Notes: generated by a model not told the origin, from the sequence alone. DNA of 64,000 nt from Sphingomonas sp. YR710 (GCF_900101455.1 NZ_FMZJ01000002.1:372001-436000), one strand, 5' to 3'; positions 1 to 9,631 are shown, numbered from the stretch's first letter. A program made the numbers and translations.

Positions 1-2249
1 TCAGCTCCACCCCGACACCATCATCATCGGGTACGGGGAGCACCACCCCTAATCCATCGGCAACCACGACCGCCACCGATACGTCGTCAACCACGACCAC
101 CACGACCACGGTGATGCCAACGCCGTCGACGACGGCCAACCCGTCGATCAATTATAACGACGCCGAATATAAATTGTCGAACGTCGACGTCGCCGCCAAC
201 GCGCTCTCGGCCTATAACGCTGGCGCCACCGGCGCGGGCATCAAGATCGCGATCCTCGACAGCGGCCTTTCCGATCCGGGCAACCAGTTTTCCGGCCGAA
301 TCGATGCCGCCAGCAAGGATATCGTGTCGAATCGCGGGATCGCCGATGTCGATGGCCATGGCACCTCGGTCGCCTCGATCGCTGCTGCCGGGCGCGATGG
401 TAACGACATGATGGGTGTCGCCTTCAACGCGACCGTGCTCGTCGCCCGCACCGATACAGTGGGCAGCTGCGGCTCGAGTTCGGGTTGCCAGCATAATGAC
501 GATATGCTCGCCAAGGGCGTGGACTACGCCCGGCAGAACGGCGCGAAGGTGATCAACATGTCGCTGGGCGGATCCTCCGCCAGCACGGCACTCGTCAATT
601 CGGTCAAGGCGGCGGTTGCCGCCGGGATCGTGGTGGTGATTGCCGCCGGCAATGACGGCGCGGCCAATCCCGACGTGTTCGCGCAGATGGCGGCAACCAG
701 CGGCATGAACGGCATGGTGGTCATCGCCGGCTCGCATGATGCCAATTACAATATCTCATCCTTTTCGGATCGCGCCGGCAATTACAGCCAATATTATCTG
801 ACGGCGATGGGCGAAGCAGTACGCGGCTTCGACGAGAATTTCGGTCACTTCCTGTTCTCGGGCACCTCTTATTCGGCGCCGACGATCGCGGGCGCGATTG
901 CCGTGCTCGAACAGGCGTTCCCGAACATGACCGGCAAGCAGATCGTCGACCTGCTTTATGCGACGGCAACCGACGCCGGCGCCGCCGGTGTCGATGGCGT
1001 CTATGGCCATGGTATTCTGAACCTTGCCAAGGCCTTCCAGCCGCAGGGCAGCAGCAGCCTGGCCGGTAGCACTGTACCGGTGTCGCTGACCAGCAATGGC
1101 ACGACCAGTCCCGCCATGGGCGACGCGATGGGCCAGACCGGAGCGTCGGTCGGCAAGACCGTGATTCTCGACAGCTACGGCCGCGCCTATGGCATCAACA
1201 TTGCCCAGACGATCGGCCATCAATCGGGGTCGCAGCCGCTGATTGGTTCACTGGTGGGCGACGTCCGTTCCACCAACCTGTCGCAAGGGCCGATCGCGGT
1301 ATCGCTGAACATCGCGCAGAGCCGTATGGGTGATGTTCCTGCCGATGTTGCGCGGCTCGGCCTCAATGATTCGGACGCGCGCGCGGTACGGATGTTGTCC
1401 GGCCGGGTAATGGCCCGTCTCGACAAGACGACGCAGGCGGTGTTCGGCCTGTCGGAAGGCGCCGGACGGCTGTCGGCAATGCTCGATGGCCGCGCCGATA
1501 TGCCATTCCTGGTCGCGCGTGGCCCCGACGAGACGCCGGGCTTCGCCACCCGCGACGGACAGGCCTTCGCAATCCACCATCAGCTTGGGTTTGGTGGGCT
1601 GACGGTGTCGGCGGAGCGCGGTTCGATGGTGAAGCCGATGTCTAGCCGCGACACGAGCGCGGGCTACAAGTCCGCCACCGTCCGGCTCGATCATCGTTTC
1701 AGCACGTTGGCGGTGTCGGGTGGTCTGGGCATCATGCGCGAAAATGCGAGCGTGCTCGGTGCGCGCTTCGGTACGGCGCTTGGTGGCGGTGGTGCTACCA
1801 CCGGAATGGTCGATCTGCGCGTCGATTGGCAGATGGGCGATGGCTGGTCGCTGTCGGGCGCCGTGCGCCAAAGCTGGACCCGCGCCGATCAGGGCGGCGC
1901 CCTGGTCAGCGGGCACCTGTGGAGCAATGCCTATGCCTTCGATCTGTCGAAGGTCGGCTATCAGCACCGCTTCGGCCTGCGCATTTCGCAGCCGGTGCGT
2001 GTCGAAAGCGGGGGCTACGATCTGAGTCTGCCGACGAGCTATGATTATGCCACCGGCACGGTCGGCTATGACGCGCAGCATCTCGGCCTCGCGCCGAAGG
2101 GCCGTGAAGTCGATGTCGAGGCGACCTATGGCCGCCAGCTGGCCGGTGGCTGGATCGACGCCAACCTGTTCCTGCGCAACCAGCCCGGCAACGTGGCGGC
2201 GGCATCGGCGGACAAGGGCGTTGCCGTCCGTTACTCGCTGACCTTCTGA
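1..2249 (+). CDS. S8 (subtilisin-like) serine protease with C-terminal barrel-like domain, 5' end outside window
   Basis: The reading frame is open to the left edge (first complete codon at 3), so the true start lies upstream; GTG 111 is only the first internal start. The visible N-terminus is a Ser/Thr/Pro-rich low-complexity linker typical of surface-anchored proteases. Counting from 111, the catalytic triad is clear: Asp50 (AILDSG), His83 (DGHGTSVA) and Ser253 (GTSYSAP). Residues from about 400 to 712 alternate polar and hydrophobic residues and end in a terminal Phe (YSLTF), as in outer-membrane barrels, so this may be an autotransporter-like exported protease. The family and the catalytic residues are clear from sequence; the barrel is inference. 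Confidence 0.88.
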   Translation, partial: SSTPTPSSSGTGSTTPNPSATTTATDTSSTTTTTTTVMPTPSTTANPSINYNDAEYKLSNVDVAANALSAYNAGATGAGIKIAILDSGLSDPGNQFSGRIDAASKDIVSNRGIADVDGHGTSVASIAAAGRDGNDMMGVAFNATVLVARTDTVGSCGSSSGCQHNDDMLAKGVDYARQNGAKVINMSLGGSSASTALVNSVKAAVAAGIVVVIAAGNDGAANPDVFAQMAATSGMNGMVVIAGSHDANYNISSFSDRAGNYSQYYLTAMGEAVRGFDENFGHFLFSGTSYSAPTIAGAIAVLEQAFPNMTGKQIVDLLYATATDAGAAGVDGVYGHGILNLAKAFQPQGSSSLAGSTVPVSLTSNGTTSPAMGDAMGQTGASVGKTVILDSYGRAYGINIAQTIGHQSGSQPLIGSLVGDVRSTNLSQGPIAVSLNIAQSRMGDVPADVARLGLNDSDARAVRMLSGRVMARLDKTTQAVFGLSEGAGRLSAMLDGRADMPFLVARGPDETPGFATRDGQAFAIHHQLGFGGLTVSAERGSMVKPMSSRDTSAGYKSATVRLDHRFSTLAVSGGLGIMRENASVLGARFGTALGGGGATTGMVDLRVDWQMGDGWSLSGAVRQSWTRADQGGALVSGHLWSNAYAFDLSKVGYQHRFGLRISQPVRVESGGYDLSLPTSYDYATGTVGYDAQHLGLAPKGREVDVEATYGRQLAGGWIDANLFLRNQPGNVAAASADKGVAVRYSLTF

Positions 2250-2330
2250 TCGTGACATCCCTCCATGCGGCGCATGGGGGGAGGGGATAAGTTGGAAGGA
2301 TCCGGGGGCCGCTGGCCGTCGGACAATAAA

Positions 2331-2358
2331 AATCCCCTCCCGGTGACGGGAGGGGATC
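2331..2358 (-). terminator. Rho-independent terminator of hppA, built on the GC-rich palindrome
   Basis: A perfect 11-bp stem (2332-2342 with 2347-2357, loop GTGA) is followed on the minus strand by a T-rich stretch (complement of AATAAAAA just left of 2332). It lies about 60 bp past the hppA stop. The stem core ATCCCCTCCC belongs to the same palindrome family seen elsewhere in the window. A second weak hairpin (CCTCCC...GGGAGG, 2390-2406) sits between it and hppA. Confidence 0.8.
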
Positions 2359-2416
2359 AGGTTCGGGACACCGAGGCGTCCCTGTTATCCCTCCCTTGCC
2401 GGGAGGAACGATCTGG

Positions 2417-4519
2417 TTACATCGCGGCGTGGGCCAAGGCGGCCAGCAGCAGCAGGGCCACGATGTTGGTAATCTTGATCATCGGATTGACGGCGGGGCC
2501 GGCCGTATCCTTATAGGGATCTCCAACGGTATCGCCGGTAACCGCGGCCTTATGCGCCTCGGATCCCTTGCCGCCGTGATTGCCATCCTCGATATATTTC
2601 TTGGCATTGTCCCAGGCGCCGCCGCCGCTGGTCATCGACAAAGCCACGAACAGGCCGGAGACGATCACACCGAGCAACAGTGCGCCGAGCGCGGCGAAGG
2701 CGTTGGCCTGATCCGCCACGGCCTTGATCAGGAAGTACACCACGATCGGCGCGAGCACCGGCAGCAGCGAAGGAATGATCATTTCCTTGATCGCTGCCTT
2801 GGTGACGAGATCGACGGTCCGCGCATAATTGGGGCGGCTCGTCCCCAGCATGATCCCCGGATTCTCGCGGAACTGCGCCCGCACTTCCTCGACAACTGCC
2901 CCGGCGGCGCGGCCGACGGCCGTCATCCCGAACGCCCCGAACACGTAGGGCAGCAACGCGCCCAGCAGCAGACCCACGATGACGTAGGGGTTGCTCAGCG
3001 AGAAATCGACCGGCAGGTTCGGGAAATAATGCTTGAGGTCGGTGGTATAGGCACCGAACAGCACCAAAGCGGCAAGGCCCGCCGAACCGATCGCATAGCC
3101 CTTGGTGACGGCCTTGGTGGTGTTGCCGACCGCGTCGAGCGCATCGGTCTTGACGCGCACGCTCTCGTCGAGCCCGGCCATTTCGGCGATGCCGCCGGCA
3201 TTGTCGGTGACGGGCCCATAAGCATCAAGGGCAACGACCATGCCCGCCAGGGCGAGCATTGCGGTGGCGGCGAAGGCGATGCCGATTAGCCCGGCAAGCT
3301 GATAGGCGACGATGATGCCGACGCAGATCACCAGGGTTGGGAGTGCGGTTGCCTCGAGGCTGATTGCCAGCCCCTGGATGACGTTGGTGCCGTGGCCGGT
3401 CTCGGACGCCTTGGCGATCGAGCGGACCGGACGGAAGTTGGTGCCGGTATAATATTCGGTGATCCATACCAGCAGGCCGGTGACGGCAAGGCCGACGAGA
3501 CTTGCGTAAAAGAGGTGCATCACCGGGAAGCTGGCCGTGCCGACGCCAATCGGTGCCGTCATGTCGCCCAGTGTATAGGCGATCGCCCCGTAGATCGCGG
3601 GTACCGAGAGAATCGCCGTCGTCCAGAAGCCCTTGTAGAGTGCGCCCATGATCGATTGGCTGGCGCCGAGCCGGACCATATAGGTCCCGATGATCGAGGT
3701 GATGATGCAGACACCGCCAATGAGCAGCGGCAACGACATCAACTTGCCGATCCAAAGCGTATCGCCGGCAACCAGCAGCGCCGTCAGCACCATCGTGGCG
3801 CCGACGGTGACGACATAAGTTTCGAACAGATCGGCGGCCATGCCGGCGCAGTCGCCGACATTGTCGCCGACATTGTCGGCGATCGTGGCCGGATTGCGGG
3901 GATCGTCCTCGGGGATGCCTGCCTCGACCTTGCCGACCAGATCGGCGCCGACGTCGGCGGCCTTGGTGAAGATGCCGCCGCCCAGGCGCGCGAAGATCGA
4001 GATCAAAGACGCACCGAAGGCCAGCGCGACGAGCGCGTCGATGACCGTCCGGTCATTCGGCGCGAGCCCGCGGAAATGGGTAAGATACAGGAAGAAGACC
4101 GCAATCGCGAGCAAGGCGAGCCCCGCAACGAGCATGCCGGTGACGGCGCCAGCGCGGAACGCGACGGTGAGGCCGCTTTGCAGGCTCGTCCGTGCCGCTT
4201 CAGCCGTTCGGACGTTCGCGCGCACCGAGATGTTCATCCCGATATAGCCAGTCGCGCCGGACAACAGCGAACCGAGGACGAAACCGATCGCCGAAGTTCC
4301 CCCGAGAAAATAGAAGACGAGCGCGGCGACAATGACGCCGACGATCGCGATCGTGCGATATTGACGGCCCAGATAGGCGCTCGCGCCCTCCTGAATGGCT
4401 GCGGCGATATCCTGCATCTTCTGATTGCCGGGCGACTGCGCCAGCACCTGACGGCTGGTAACCAATCCATACAATATCGCGAGCAGGCCGCAGCCGATCG
4501 CCATTTCCACTATGAGCAT
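2417..4519 (-). CDS. hppA: Membrane-bound proton-translocating pyrophosphatase, K+-independent type
   Basis: A 700-residue polytopic membrane enzyme that couples hydrolysis of inorganic pyrophosphate to H+ pumping. Signature acidic motifs are intact: [35 protein letters not shown] and the mirror-image DNAGGIAEM and [13 protein letters not shown] segments. The diagnostic site reads GNTTKA with Lys469; family knowledge assigns Lys here to K+-independent H+-PPases, whereas Ala marks K+-dependent ones. The start at 4519 has a strong Shine-Dalgarno (GGGAAGGAG). It stands alone, with a 136-bp gap from thiL and its own terminator. Confidence 0.97.
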   Translation of the reverse strand: MLIVEMAIGCGLLAILYGLVTSRQVLAQSPGNQKMQDIAAAIQEGASAYLGRQYRTIAIVGVIVAALVFYFLGGTSAIGFVLGSLLSGATGYIGMNISVRANVRTAEAARTSLQSGLTVAFRAGAVTGMLVAGLALLAIAVFFLYLTHFRGLAPNDRTVIDALVALAFGASLISIFARLGGGIFTKAADVGADLVGKVEAGIPEDDPRNPATIADNVGDNVGDCAGMAADLFETYVVTVGATMVLTALLVAGDTLWIGKLMSLPLLIGGVCIITSIIGTYMVRLGASQSIMGALYKGFWTTAILSVPAIYGAIAYTLGDMTAPIGVGTASFPVMHLFYASLVGLAVTGLLVWITEYYTGTNFRPVRSIAKASETGHGTNVIQGLAISLEATALPTLVICVGIIVAYQLAGLIGIAFAATAMLALAGMVVALDAYGPVTDNAGGIAEMAGLDESVRVKTDALDAVGNTTKAVTKGYAIGSAGLAALVLFGAYTTDLKHYFPNLPVDFSLSNPYVIVGLLLGALLPYVFGAFGMTAVGRAAGAVVEEVRAQFRENPGIMLGTSRPNYARTVDLVTKAAIKEMIIPSLLPVLAPIVVYFLIKAVADQANAFAALGALLLGVIVSGLFVALSMTSGGGAWDNAKKYIEDGNHGGKGSEAHKAAVTGDTVGDPYKDTAGPAVNPMIKITNIVALLLLAALAHAAM

Positions 4520-4655
4520 CCGATCTCCTTCCCTCTTTCCAACTGCGCGGATCGAGGATCCCCTTATTTTTGGAGGTTCCGCGCATTTGGGACGAGTTTA
4601 TGTCCGGGATGGAGCCCGCCTGCAAGAGTGCGTTTACGATTGGTTAAGGCGCGAT

Positions 4656-5618
4656 TCAGGCCCGATTTGCGCCATGTTCATAGCCGAGCCGTCCCGGAGT
4701 GGGAATCGTGCCTTCGCGATCAGCGATCGTCAGGCCTGAGCCGGTGAAGAAGTGCCCGATATCGGCGATCTCGATCCGGTGCTCGGTTGCGATGGCGGCA
4801 AGACGCTCCCCCGCCTCTGAAGGCGCGGCGAAGAGGAGTTGATAGTCGTCGCCGGCGGTAACCGCTGCGAGACGAGCCGCGCGATCGCCGCCGAACGATA
4901 GGGTATCGCGCGAGAGCGGTACCGCGTCGAGATCAATCGTCAGCGCAAGCTTCGATGCATCTGCGATGCGCAGGGCATCGATCAGCAGTCCATCGGAAAT
5001 ATCGGCCATCGCATGCACCAACGGCGCAATTGCTTGTCCTGCGCGCAAGCGGGGCATCGGGAGGCGATAGGCTTTCAGCAATTTGCGCGGCCCCGCGATC
5101 TCGCCGCGCGCGATGCGCAGGCCGATCCCGGCATCGCCGATCGGGCCGGTCACGTAAAGATGGTCACCCGCTTGTGCACCGCGCCGATCTGGGGCTCCGC
5201 CCGGTGGAACGCGTCCGATCGCCGTCAGGCCCAGCACGCGCGCATCGGACGGCGGCTGCAATACCGTGTCGCCGCCCAGCAATGCGACATTGAAATGGCT
5301 GAGTGCCCGCGCCAGCCCGTCGGCGAAGGCGATGTCCCATCCGGAATCGCCGGTCAGCCCATAGCCCATCAGCACCCCGATCGGTTCGGCGCCCTTGGCG
5401 GCCAGATCCGACAGGTTCACCGCCAGCAGCTTCCAGGCAACATCGCCGGGGGGATCGCTGGCCAGGAAATGCACGGCCTCGACCAGCATATCGTGGGTGA
5501 AGACAAGATCGTAACCGATCGGCGCCGGCAGCACCGCCGCGTCATCGCGCAGGTCGCGCGCTGCGGGGTGCGTTGCGATGGCACGCAGCCGATCGATGAA
5601 GGCGGATTCGCGGCTCAC
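4656..5618 (-). CDS. thiL: Thiamine-monophosphate kinase
   Basis: ThiL phosphorylates thiamine monophosphate to the active cofactor thiamine diphosphate with ATP. The protein (about 320 aa) has the PurM/ThiL-like fold with DDAAVLP, FTHDMLVEAVHF, NLSDLAAKGAEPIG, GGDT and MADISDGLLID motifs. I place the start at GTG 5618 (MSRESAFIDRL), because the longer TTG frame to 5651 would translate the intergenic palindrome. The Shine-Dalgarno GGAGG, 7 nt upstream, lies within the right arm of that palindrome. It is the last gene of the chain hisG-hisD-nusB-thiL. Confidence 0.93.
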   Translation of the reverse strand: MSRESAFIDRLRAIATHPAARDLRDDAAVLPAPIGYDLVFTHDMLVEAVHFLASDPPGDVAWKLLAVNLSDLAAKGAEPIGVLMGYGLTGDSGWDIAFADGLARALSHFNVALLGGDTVLQPPSDARVLGLTAIGRVPPGGAPDRRGAQAGDHLYVTGPIGDAGIGLRIARGEIAGPRKLLKAYRLPMPRLRAGQAIAPLVHAMADISDGLLIDALRIADASKLALTIDLDAVPLSRDTLSFGGDRAARLAAVTAGDDYQLLFAAPSEAGERLAAIATEHRIEIADIGHFFTGSGLTIADREGTIPTPGRLGYEHGANRA

Positions 5619-5622
5619 GCCA

Positions 5623-5648
5623 AATCCTCCCCCTGGCGGGGGAGGATT
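5623..5648. repeat. GC-rich palindrome between nusB and thiL carrying the thiL ribosome-binding site
   Basis: A perfect 11-bp inverted repeat (5623-5633 with 5638-5648, loop TGGC). Its left edge is 4 bp from the thiL GTG and its right edge touches the nusB stop codon. On the minus strand the 3' arm contains GGGGGAGG, the only good Shine-Dalgarno for thiL, so a folded hairpin would mask it. It belongs to the window-wide CCTCCCC...GGGGAGG family. Confidence 0.85.
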
Positions 5649-6106
5649 CAAGAGCGGACAGCCCTTGCCACCCCATCGAGCAGCCCGTTTACGAAGCCCT
5701 TCTCGCGCTTGTCGTAAAAGGCGTCGGCGACATCGACATATTCGCTGATGACCGTCGCGGTCGGCACGTCGATCCGGGCGATCAGTTCATAGGTGCCGGC
5801 GCGCAGGATCTGGCGCATCGGTTTGTCGAGCCTGTCGAGCGACCAGCCCGAGGCCAGTTTGCCGCCGATCGCGGCATCGATCTCGTCACGGCGCGCATCG
5901 ACGCCCATCACCAGATCGTCGAAGAATTCGACCTCCGCCGCGGCATATTCGACATCCTCGATCGTCGCGCCGAGCCGATGCTGGTGAAATTCGTCGAGCA
6001 GGCGGGGCATTTTGGTGCCTTCCATTTCCTGCTGGTACAGGGCCTGGACGGCGGCGAGCCGGGCGGCGCTGCGGGCGCGGGAGCGTTCATTGGGTTTCTT
6101 GGTCAT
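5648..6106 (-). CDS. nusB: Transcription antitermination factor NusB
   Basis: A 152-aa all-helical RNA-binding factor that joins NusA, NusE and NusG on boxA RNA to support rRNA transcription. The N-terminal segment RSRARSAARLAAVQALYQ and the C-terminal block VISEYVDVADAFYDKREKGFVNGLLD are the family hallmarks. The start ATG overlaps the hisD stop (ATGA), so the two are translationally coupled. Confidence 0.96.
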   Translation of the reverse strand: MTKKPNERSRARSAARLAAVQALYQQEMEGTKMPRLLDEFHQHRLGATIEDVEYAAAEVEFFDDLVMGVDARRDEIDAAIGGKLASGWSLDRLDKPMRQILRAGTYELIARIDVPTATVISEYVDVADAFYDKREKGFVNGLLDGVARAVRS

Positions 6107-7401
6107 ATCTTTTCCAGGCGCAATGCGACCGAGGCGGCGTGCGCAGGCAGCCCCTCCGCCGTGGCGAGCGCCACCGCCGCCGGGCCGATCCGGGCGATCG
6201 ACGCCGGATCGAGCGCGATGAAGCTGGTGCGCTTGATGAAATCGAGCACCGAGAGGCCCGAGCAGAAGCGCGCGCGGCGGCCGGTGGGAAGAACGTGGTT
6301 CGGGCCGGCGACATAATCGCCGACCGCCTCAGGCGTATGCCGCCCGAGAAAGACCGATCCCGCATGGCGGATCCGATCGAACAGGGCCTGCGGATCGGCC
6401 ACCGCCAGTTCGAGATGTTCGGGCGCTAGCCGGTCGCTGAGAGCCGGTACCTCGTCGAGCGCGCCGACCACGATGATCGCGCCATTGTCAGCCCAGCTTG
6501 CCCGCGCGGTCGTTTCCGTCGCAAGGTTGCGAAGTTGCGTATCGACGGCTTCGCAAACCTTGTCGGCAAAATGCGCATCGTCGGTGATGAGGATCGACTG
6601 GCTGGTCGGATCATGTTCGGCCTGGCTGAGCAGATCGGCTGCGATCCACGCCGGATCGTTCGCGCCATCCGCGACGACGACGATTTCGGACGGCCCCGCA
6701 ACCATGTCGATCCCGACCACGCCGAACAATTGCCTTTTGGCCTCTGCGACCCAGGCATTGCCCGGGCCGACGATGACGTCGACCGGTGCGATCCTATCCG
6801 TGCCATAAGCCAGTGCCGCAATCGCCTGCGCGCCGCCAATCCGCCAGACCTCATCGACGCCGGCAATGGCCGCGGCGGCGAGCACCAGCGGGTTGATGTG
6901 GCCATCCGGGGTCGGCGTCACCATGACCAGACGGTCGACGCCGGCAACCTTGGCAGGAATGGCGTTCATCAGCACAGACGACGGATAAGCCGCGCGGCCA
7001 CCGGGAACATACAGGCCGGCCGCCGCAATCGCGGTCCACCGCGCGCCCATGCGAACCCCGGCCGCATCAACCATATCGCTGTCGGACGGGCGCTGGGCGG
7101 CGTGGTAGGCGCGGATCCGTTCGGCCGCCAGCTCGAGCGAAACCCGCAGATCCGGATCGAGCGCGTCGAGCGCTGCGTGGCATTGCGCGGGATCGATTCG
7201 CCAGCCCGACGCATCGAGATCATGGCGATCGAACCGCTTCGTATAATCGGCGATCGCGGCGTCGCCTTCGGCGCGGACGCGGGCGATGATCGCGGAGACG
7301 TCGCGCGAAACATCGGCGTCGGCCTCGCGCCGCCCGTCGACCAGTACCGTGAAAGCGGCGCCGAAGCCGGGATCGCGGCTATCAAGCCGTAACGGCATCA
7401 T
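6103..7401 (-). CDS. hisD: Histidinol dehydrogenase
   Basis: HisD catalyses the last two NAD-dependent oxidations of histidine synthesis (histidinol to histidine). Family motifs seen include [15 protein letters not shown], the GPGNAWV/VAGPSEI region and [10 protein letters not shown]. The preferred start is ATG 7401 ([13 protein letters not shown] 7398 is equally possible), giving about 432 aa, the family length. An upstream in-frame extension would read back deep into hisG and is rejected. It overlaps the hisG 3' end by about 20 nt and the nusB start by 4 nt. Confidence 0.96.
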   Translation of the reverse strand: MMPLRLDSRDPGFGAAFTVLVDGRREADADVSRDVSAIIARVRAEGDAAIADYTKRFDRHDLDASGWRIDPAQCHAALDALDPDLRVSLELAAERIRAYHAAQRPSDSDMVDAAGVRMGARWTAIAAAGLYVPGGRAAYPSSVLMNAIPAKVAGVDRLVMVTPTPDGHINPLVLAAAAIAGVDEVWRIGGAQAIAALAYGTDRIAPVDVIVGPGNAWVAEAKRQLFGVVGIDMVAGPSEIVVVADGANDPAWIAADLLSQAEHDPTSQSILITDDAHFADKVCEAVDTQLRNLATETTARASWADNGAIIVVGALDEVPALSDRLAPEHLELAVADPQALFDRIRHAGSVFLGRHTPEAVGDYVAGPNHVLPTGRRARFCSGLSVLDFIKRTSFIALDPASIARIGPAAVALATAEGLPAHAASVALRLEKI

Positions 7402-8053
7402 CGCCTCCGACCGCGCGCCGGAATGCCTCGACCAAAGGCGCGATTTCGCCCGCTCGCGTCTTGAACGCCGCACGGTTGACGATCAGCCGCGATGAAACCT
7501 CGGCGATCACCTCGACCTCGACCAGGCCATTTTCCTTGAGCGTCCGCCCCGATGATACCAGATCGACGATCCGGCTCGACAGGCCGAGCGCCGGCGCAAT
7601 CTCCATCGCGCCGTTCAGCTTCACGCATTCGGCCTGGACGCCGCGCGCTTCGAAATGGCGGCGGGTGATGTTCGGATATTTGGTGGCGACGCGGACATGG
7701 CTCCACTCGCGCGGATCGTCACCGCTGGCCATTGCCACCGGTTCGGCGACCGAGATCCGGCAATGACCGATGTTGAGATCGACCGGCGCATAGAGTTCGG
7801 AATAATCGAACTCCATCAGCACGTCGGACCCGACGATGCCGATCTGGGCCGCGCCATGGGCCACGAAAGTGGCGACGTCGAACGCGCGGACGCGGATCAG
7901 CCCGATATGGGCGTGGTTCGTCTCGAAGCGCAGCAGGCGGCTGTCCTCGTCCGAGAACGCCGCCTCCGGCACGATGCCCACCTTGGCGAGCATCGGCAGT
8001 GTTTCGGACAGGATCCGCCCCTTGGGGATCGCAATGATGAGGGATTCGGGCAT
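7382..8053 (-). CDS. hisG: ATP phosphoribosyltransferase, short form
   Basis: This is the first enzyme of histidine synthesis, joining ATP and PRPP. At 223 aa it is the short HisG form, lacking the C-terminal allosteric domain. Family knowledge says such forms need the HisRS-like partner HisZ for activity and histidine feedback; no hisZ lies in this window. Motifs: IAIPKGRI at the N-terminus, GIVGSDVL, and [20 protein letters not shown] around the PRPP site. It begins 12 bp after the transporter gene and shows no promoter of its own. Confidence 0.95.
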   Translation of the reverse strand: MPESLIIAIPKGRILSETLPMLAKVGIVPEAAFSDEDSRLLRFETNHAHIGLIRVRAFDVATFVAHGAAQIGIVGSDVLMEFDYSELYAPVDLNIGHCRISVAEPVAMASGDDPREWSHVRVATKYPNITRRHFEARGVQAECVKLNGAMEIAPALGLSSRIVDLVSSGRTLKENGLVEVEVIAEVSSRLIVNRAAFKTRAGEIAPLVEAFRRAVGGDDAVTA

Positions 8054-8065
8054 GGCCGCGTGGCC

Positions 8066-8632
8066 TTATCCCAGCAGATCGCGAATCGCCAGCGCGCCGA
8101 GCACCGTCAGGATCGCTGCCGCGGCCATCCGCATGTAGCGCAGCGGGAAAATCCTCGTGACTCGTTCGCCGAGCAGGACCGCCGGCACATTGGCGATCAT
8201 CATGCCCAGCGTCGTTCCGATCGCCACGAGTTCGACCGAATGGTAGCGCGCGCCCAGCGCAACGGTGGCGATCTGCGTCTTGTCGCCCATTTCGGCCATG
8301 AAGAACGCGACGACCGTGGTGAGATAGACGCCATAAGGCGCCGTCGAGACCGCGTCGTCTTCATCGACCTTGTCGGGAATCAGCGTCCACGCCGCCATCG
8401 CGAAGAAGCCGAGCGCCACGGCCAGCCGGAACCAGAAACTGTCGAGCAGCCCGGCCAGTTCGGCGCCGGCCCAGGCCGCCAGTGCATGATTGACGATGGT
8501 GGCGGTGAAGATGCCGGCGATGATCGGCATCGGTCGCTTGAAGCGCACGGCGAGAATGATTGCGAGCAGCATGGTCTTGTCGCCGATTTCGGCGAGTGCG
8601 ACGAGCAGGGTAGATGCGAAAACGATATGCAT
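8066..8632 (-). CDS. TMEM165/GDT1 (UPF0016) family transporter, probable Mn2+ exporter
   Basis: A 188-aa integral membrane protein with two copies of the family signature: ALAEIGDKTMLLAI near the N-terminus and MAEMGDKTQIATVALG in the second half. Family members carry Mn2+ or Ca2+; the yybP-ykoY riboswitch directly upstream argues strongly for Mn2+ efflux. The start is ATG 8632 (MHIVFAS). The frame stays open to 8818, but that extension would translate the riboswitch region and is not conserved-looking. Only 12 bp separate it from hisG. Confidence 0.92.
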   Translation of the reverse strand: MHIVFASTLLVALAEIGDKTMLLAIILAVRFKRPMPIIAGIFTATIVNHALAAWAGAELAGLLDSFWFRLAVALGFFAMAAWTLIPDKVDEDDAVSTAPYGVYLTTVVAFFMAEMGDKTQIATVALGARYHSVELVAIGTTLGMMIANVPAVLLGERVTRIFPLRYMRMAAAAILTVLGALAIRDLLG

Positions 8633-8789
8633 GGGGCAGGTTCCGGGCCGGGCGGGCAAGGGGCAGACGATACCGGCCTTCCCCGCCCGGCTGGCAGGAA
8701 AGTCGGTATCGTCGGTCTTGCCGCGGTTGCCAGATCTTACATCTTCATAGCCGTTGGCTGTTTCAGCCAACGCGAAAACGCGCTGGTAT

Positions 8790-8876
8790 CCGCAATCGCA
8801 CCATGGGGTCTCCCCCAAGTATGTTGACGCGATCTCCGCTTGATCAGAAGCGGCCGGCTACTCCCCGAACGATGGG
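8790..8876 (-). promoter_or_regulatory. yybP-ykoY manganese riboswitch
   Basis: Read on the minus strand, the segment contains the hallmark loop GGGGAGUAGCC (complement of 8858-8866), a P2-type stem, then AUCGCGUCAACAUACUUG and CAUGGUGCGAUU, the arrangement of alphaproteobacterial yybP-ykoY leaders. It lies in the leader of a TMEM165/GDT1 gene, a known target class for this Mn2+-sensing RNA, where metal binding turns expression on. Boundaries are approximate. Confidence 0.88.
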
Positions 8877-8880
8877 TCGC

Positions 8881-8908
8881 GCCTAACCGCGCAGCGGCGG
8901 GAGGTCAA
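8881..8908 (-). promoter_or_regulatory. Candidate promoter of the riboswitch transcript, overlapping the dps stop codon
   Basis: On the minus strand TTGACC (8908-8903) is followed after 16 bp by TTAGGC (8886-8881), a plausible -35/-10 pair just ahead of the riboswitch. The TGA of dps is part of the -35 hexamer. Readthrough from dps is also possible because no terminator separates them. Confidence 0.4.
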
Positions 8909-9405
8909 GCGCCGCGCGAGGCCTCGAACAGGAACCAGGCGCGTTCTTCCGCAAGATCGGTCCAGTCGTCGAGGATTCCGCTGGTGGCATTATCCTTCGC
9001 CGCGTCGACGATATCCTTGGCTTCGCGCAATCGGGCGACGAGTGCCAGATTATCCTCGCGCAGTTCGGCCAGCATGTCGGCCGCGCTTACATATTCGGAA
9101 TCATTGTCGCGAATCGACTGGCGTCGTGCGATGTCGCCGATCGATCGCAGGGTGGTGTTGCCGGTTTTGCGGACCCGTTCGGCGATGGCATCGGTGGTTC
9201 CCAGAATCTGGGTGGCCTGCTCGTCCAGCATCAGATGATAATCGCGAAAATGCGGGCCCGAGACATGCCAATGAAAGTTCTTGGTCTTGAGGTAGAGAGC
9301 GAAACTGTCGGCGAGAATCGCATTAAGCGCATCGGCGACCGTCAGCGCGCTGTTGCTTTGCAGGTCGGTGGGGGTCGCGAGTGCCGCCTTGGGTTTCTTG
9401 GCCAT
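8905..9405 (-). CDS. dps: Dps family DNA-binding ferritin-like protein
   Basis: A 166-aa Dps/miniferritin that forms dodecamers, oxidises and stores Fe2+ with H2O2, and protects DNA. The ferroxidase ligands of the inter-subunit site are visible in KTKNFHWHVSGPHFRDYHLMLDE and in the following helix AIAERVRKTG. The Lys-rich N-terminus (MAKKPKA) fits DNA binding. The start at 9405 has AAGGA 9 nt upstream; the longer frame to 9681 runs through the rpmG leader. Downstream, on the same strand, comes a Mn riboswitch and a metal transporter, so iron/manganese oxidative-stress genes are neighbours. Confidence 0.93.
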   Translation of the reverse strand: MAKKPKAALATPTDLQSNSALTVADALNAILADSFALYLKTKNFHWHVSGPHFRDYHLMLDEQATQILGTTDAIAERVRKTGNTTLRSIGDIARRQSIRDNDSEYVSAADMLAELREDNLALVARLREAKDIVDAAKDNATSGILDDWTDLAEERAWFLFEASRGA

Positions 9406-9563
9406 GTGCTGGGTTCCTTCATCATGAATCGAAGCCCCAACGGCGAAAGGCTGAACTCGTTTCAACCGGGTGGTACGAAATCGCCAGTGACGCATCGAGG
9501 TGCTGGATTGCCGCTTCCTGCTTGACTCAGAGATCACGAGGGGGCTAAGGGCGCATCCGAAAC

Positions 9564-9590
9564 AGCGGCGGCAACGCCGCTTTATTTTTT
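9564..9590 (+). terminator. Intrinsic terminator hairpin 40 bp upstream of rpmG (possible attenuator)
   Basis: A 7-bp stem AGCGGCG/CGCCGCT (9564-9570 with 9575-9581, loop GCAA) is followed by TTTATTTTTT. It points along the plus strand directly at rpmG (ATG 9632). No gene on the plus strand ends before it apart from those at the far left, so it either attenuates the rpmG leader or ends an unannotated short transcript. A TTGACT hexamer sits at 9522-9527. Confidence 0.7.
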
Positions 9591-9631
9591 CGTGTGGCGT
9601 CGGGCCACTCTCAATCAAAGGGTTTCGGGTC

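Noticed and set aside
3392-4747. 451-aa plus-strand ORF opposite hppA
   Set aside because: Shadow of a strongly conserved gene; composition is Arg/Asp/Gly-rich and has no recognisable motif.
8633-8818. N-terminal extension of the TMEM165/GDT1 protein
   Set aside because: Would translate the region after the riboswitch; the family protein begins at MHIVFAS and the extension has no transmembrane or conserved character.
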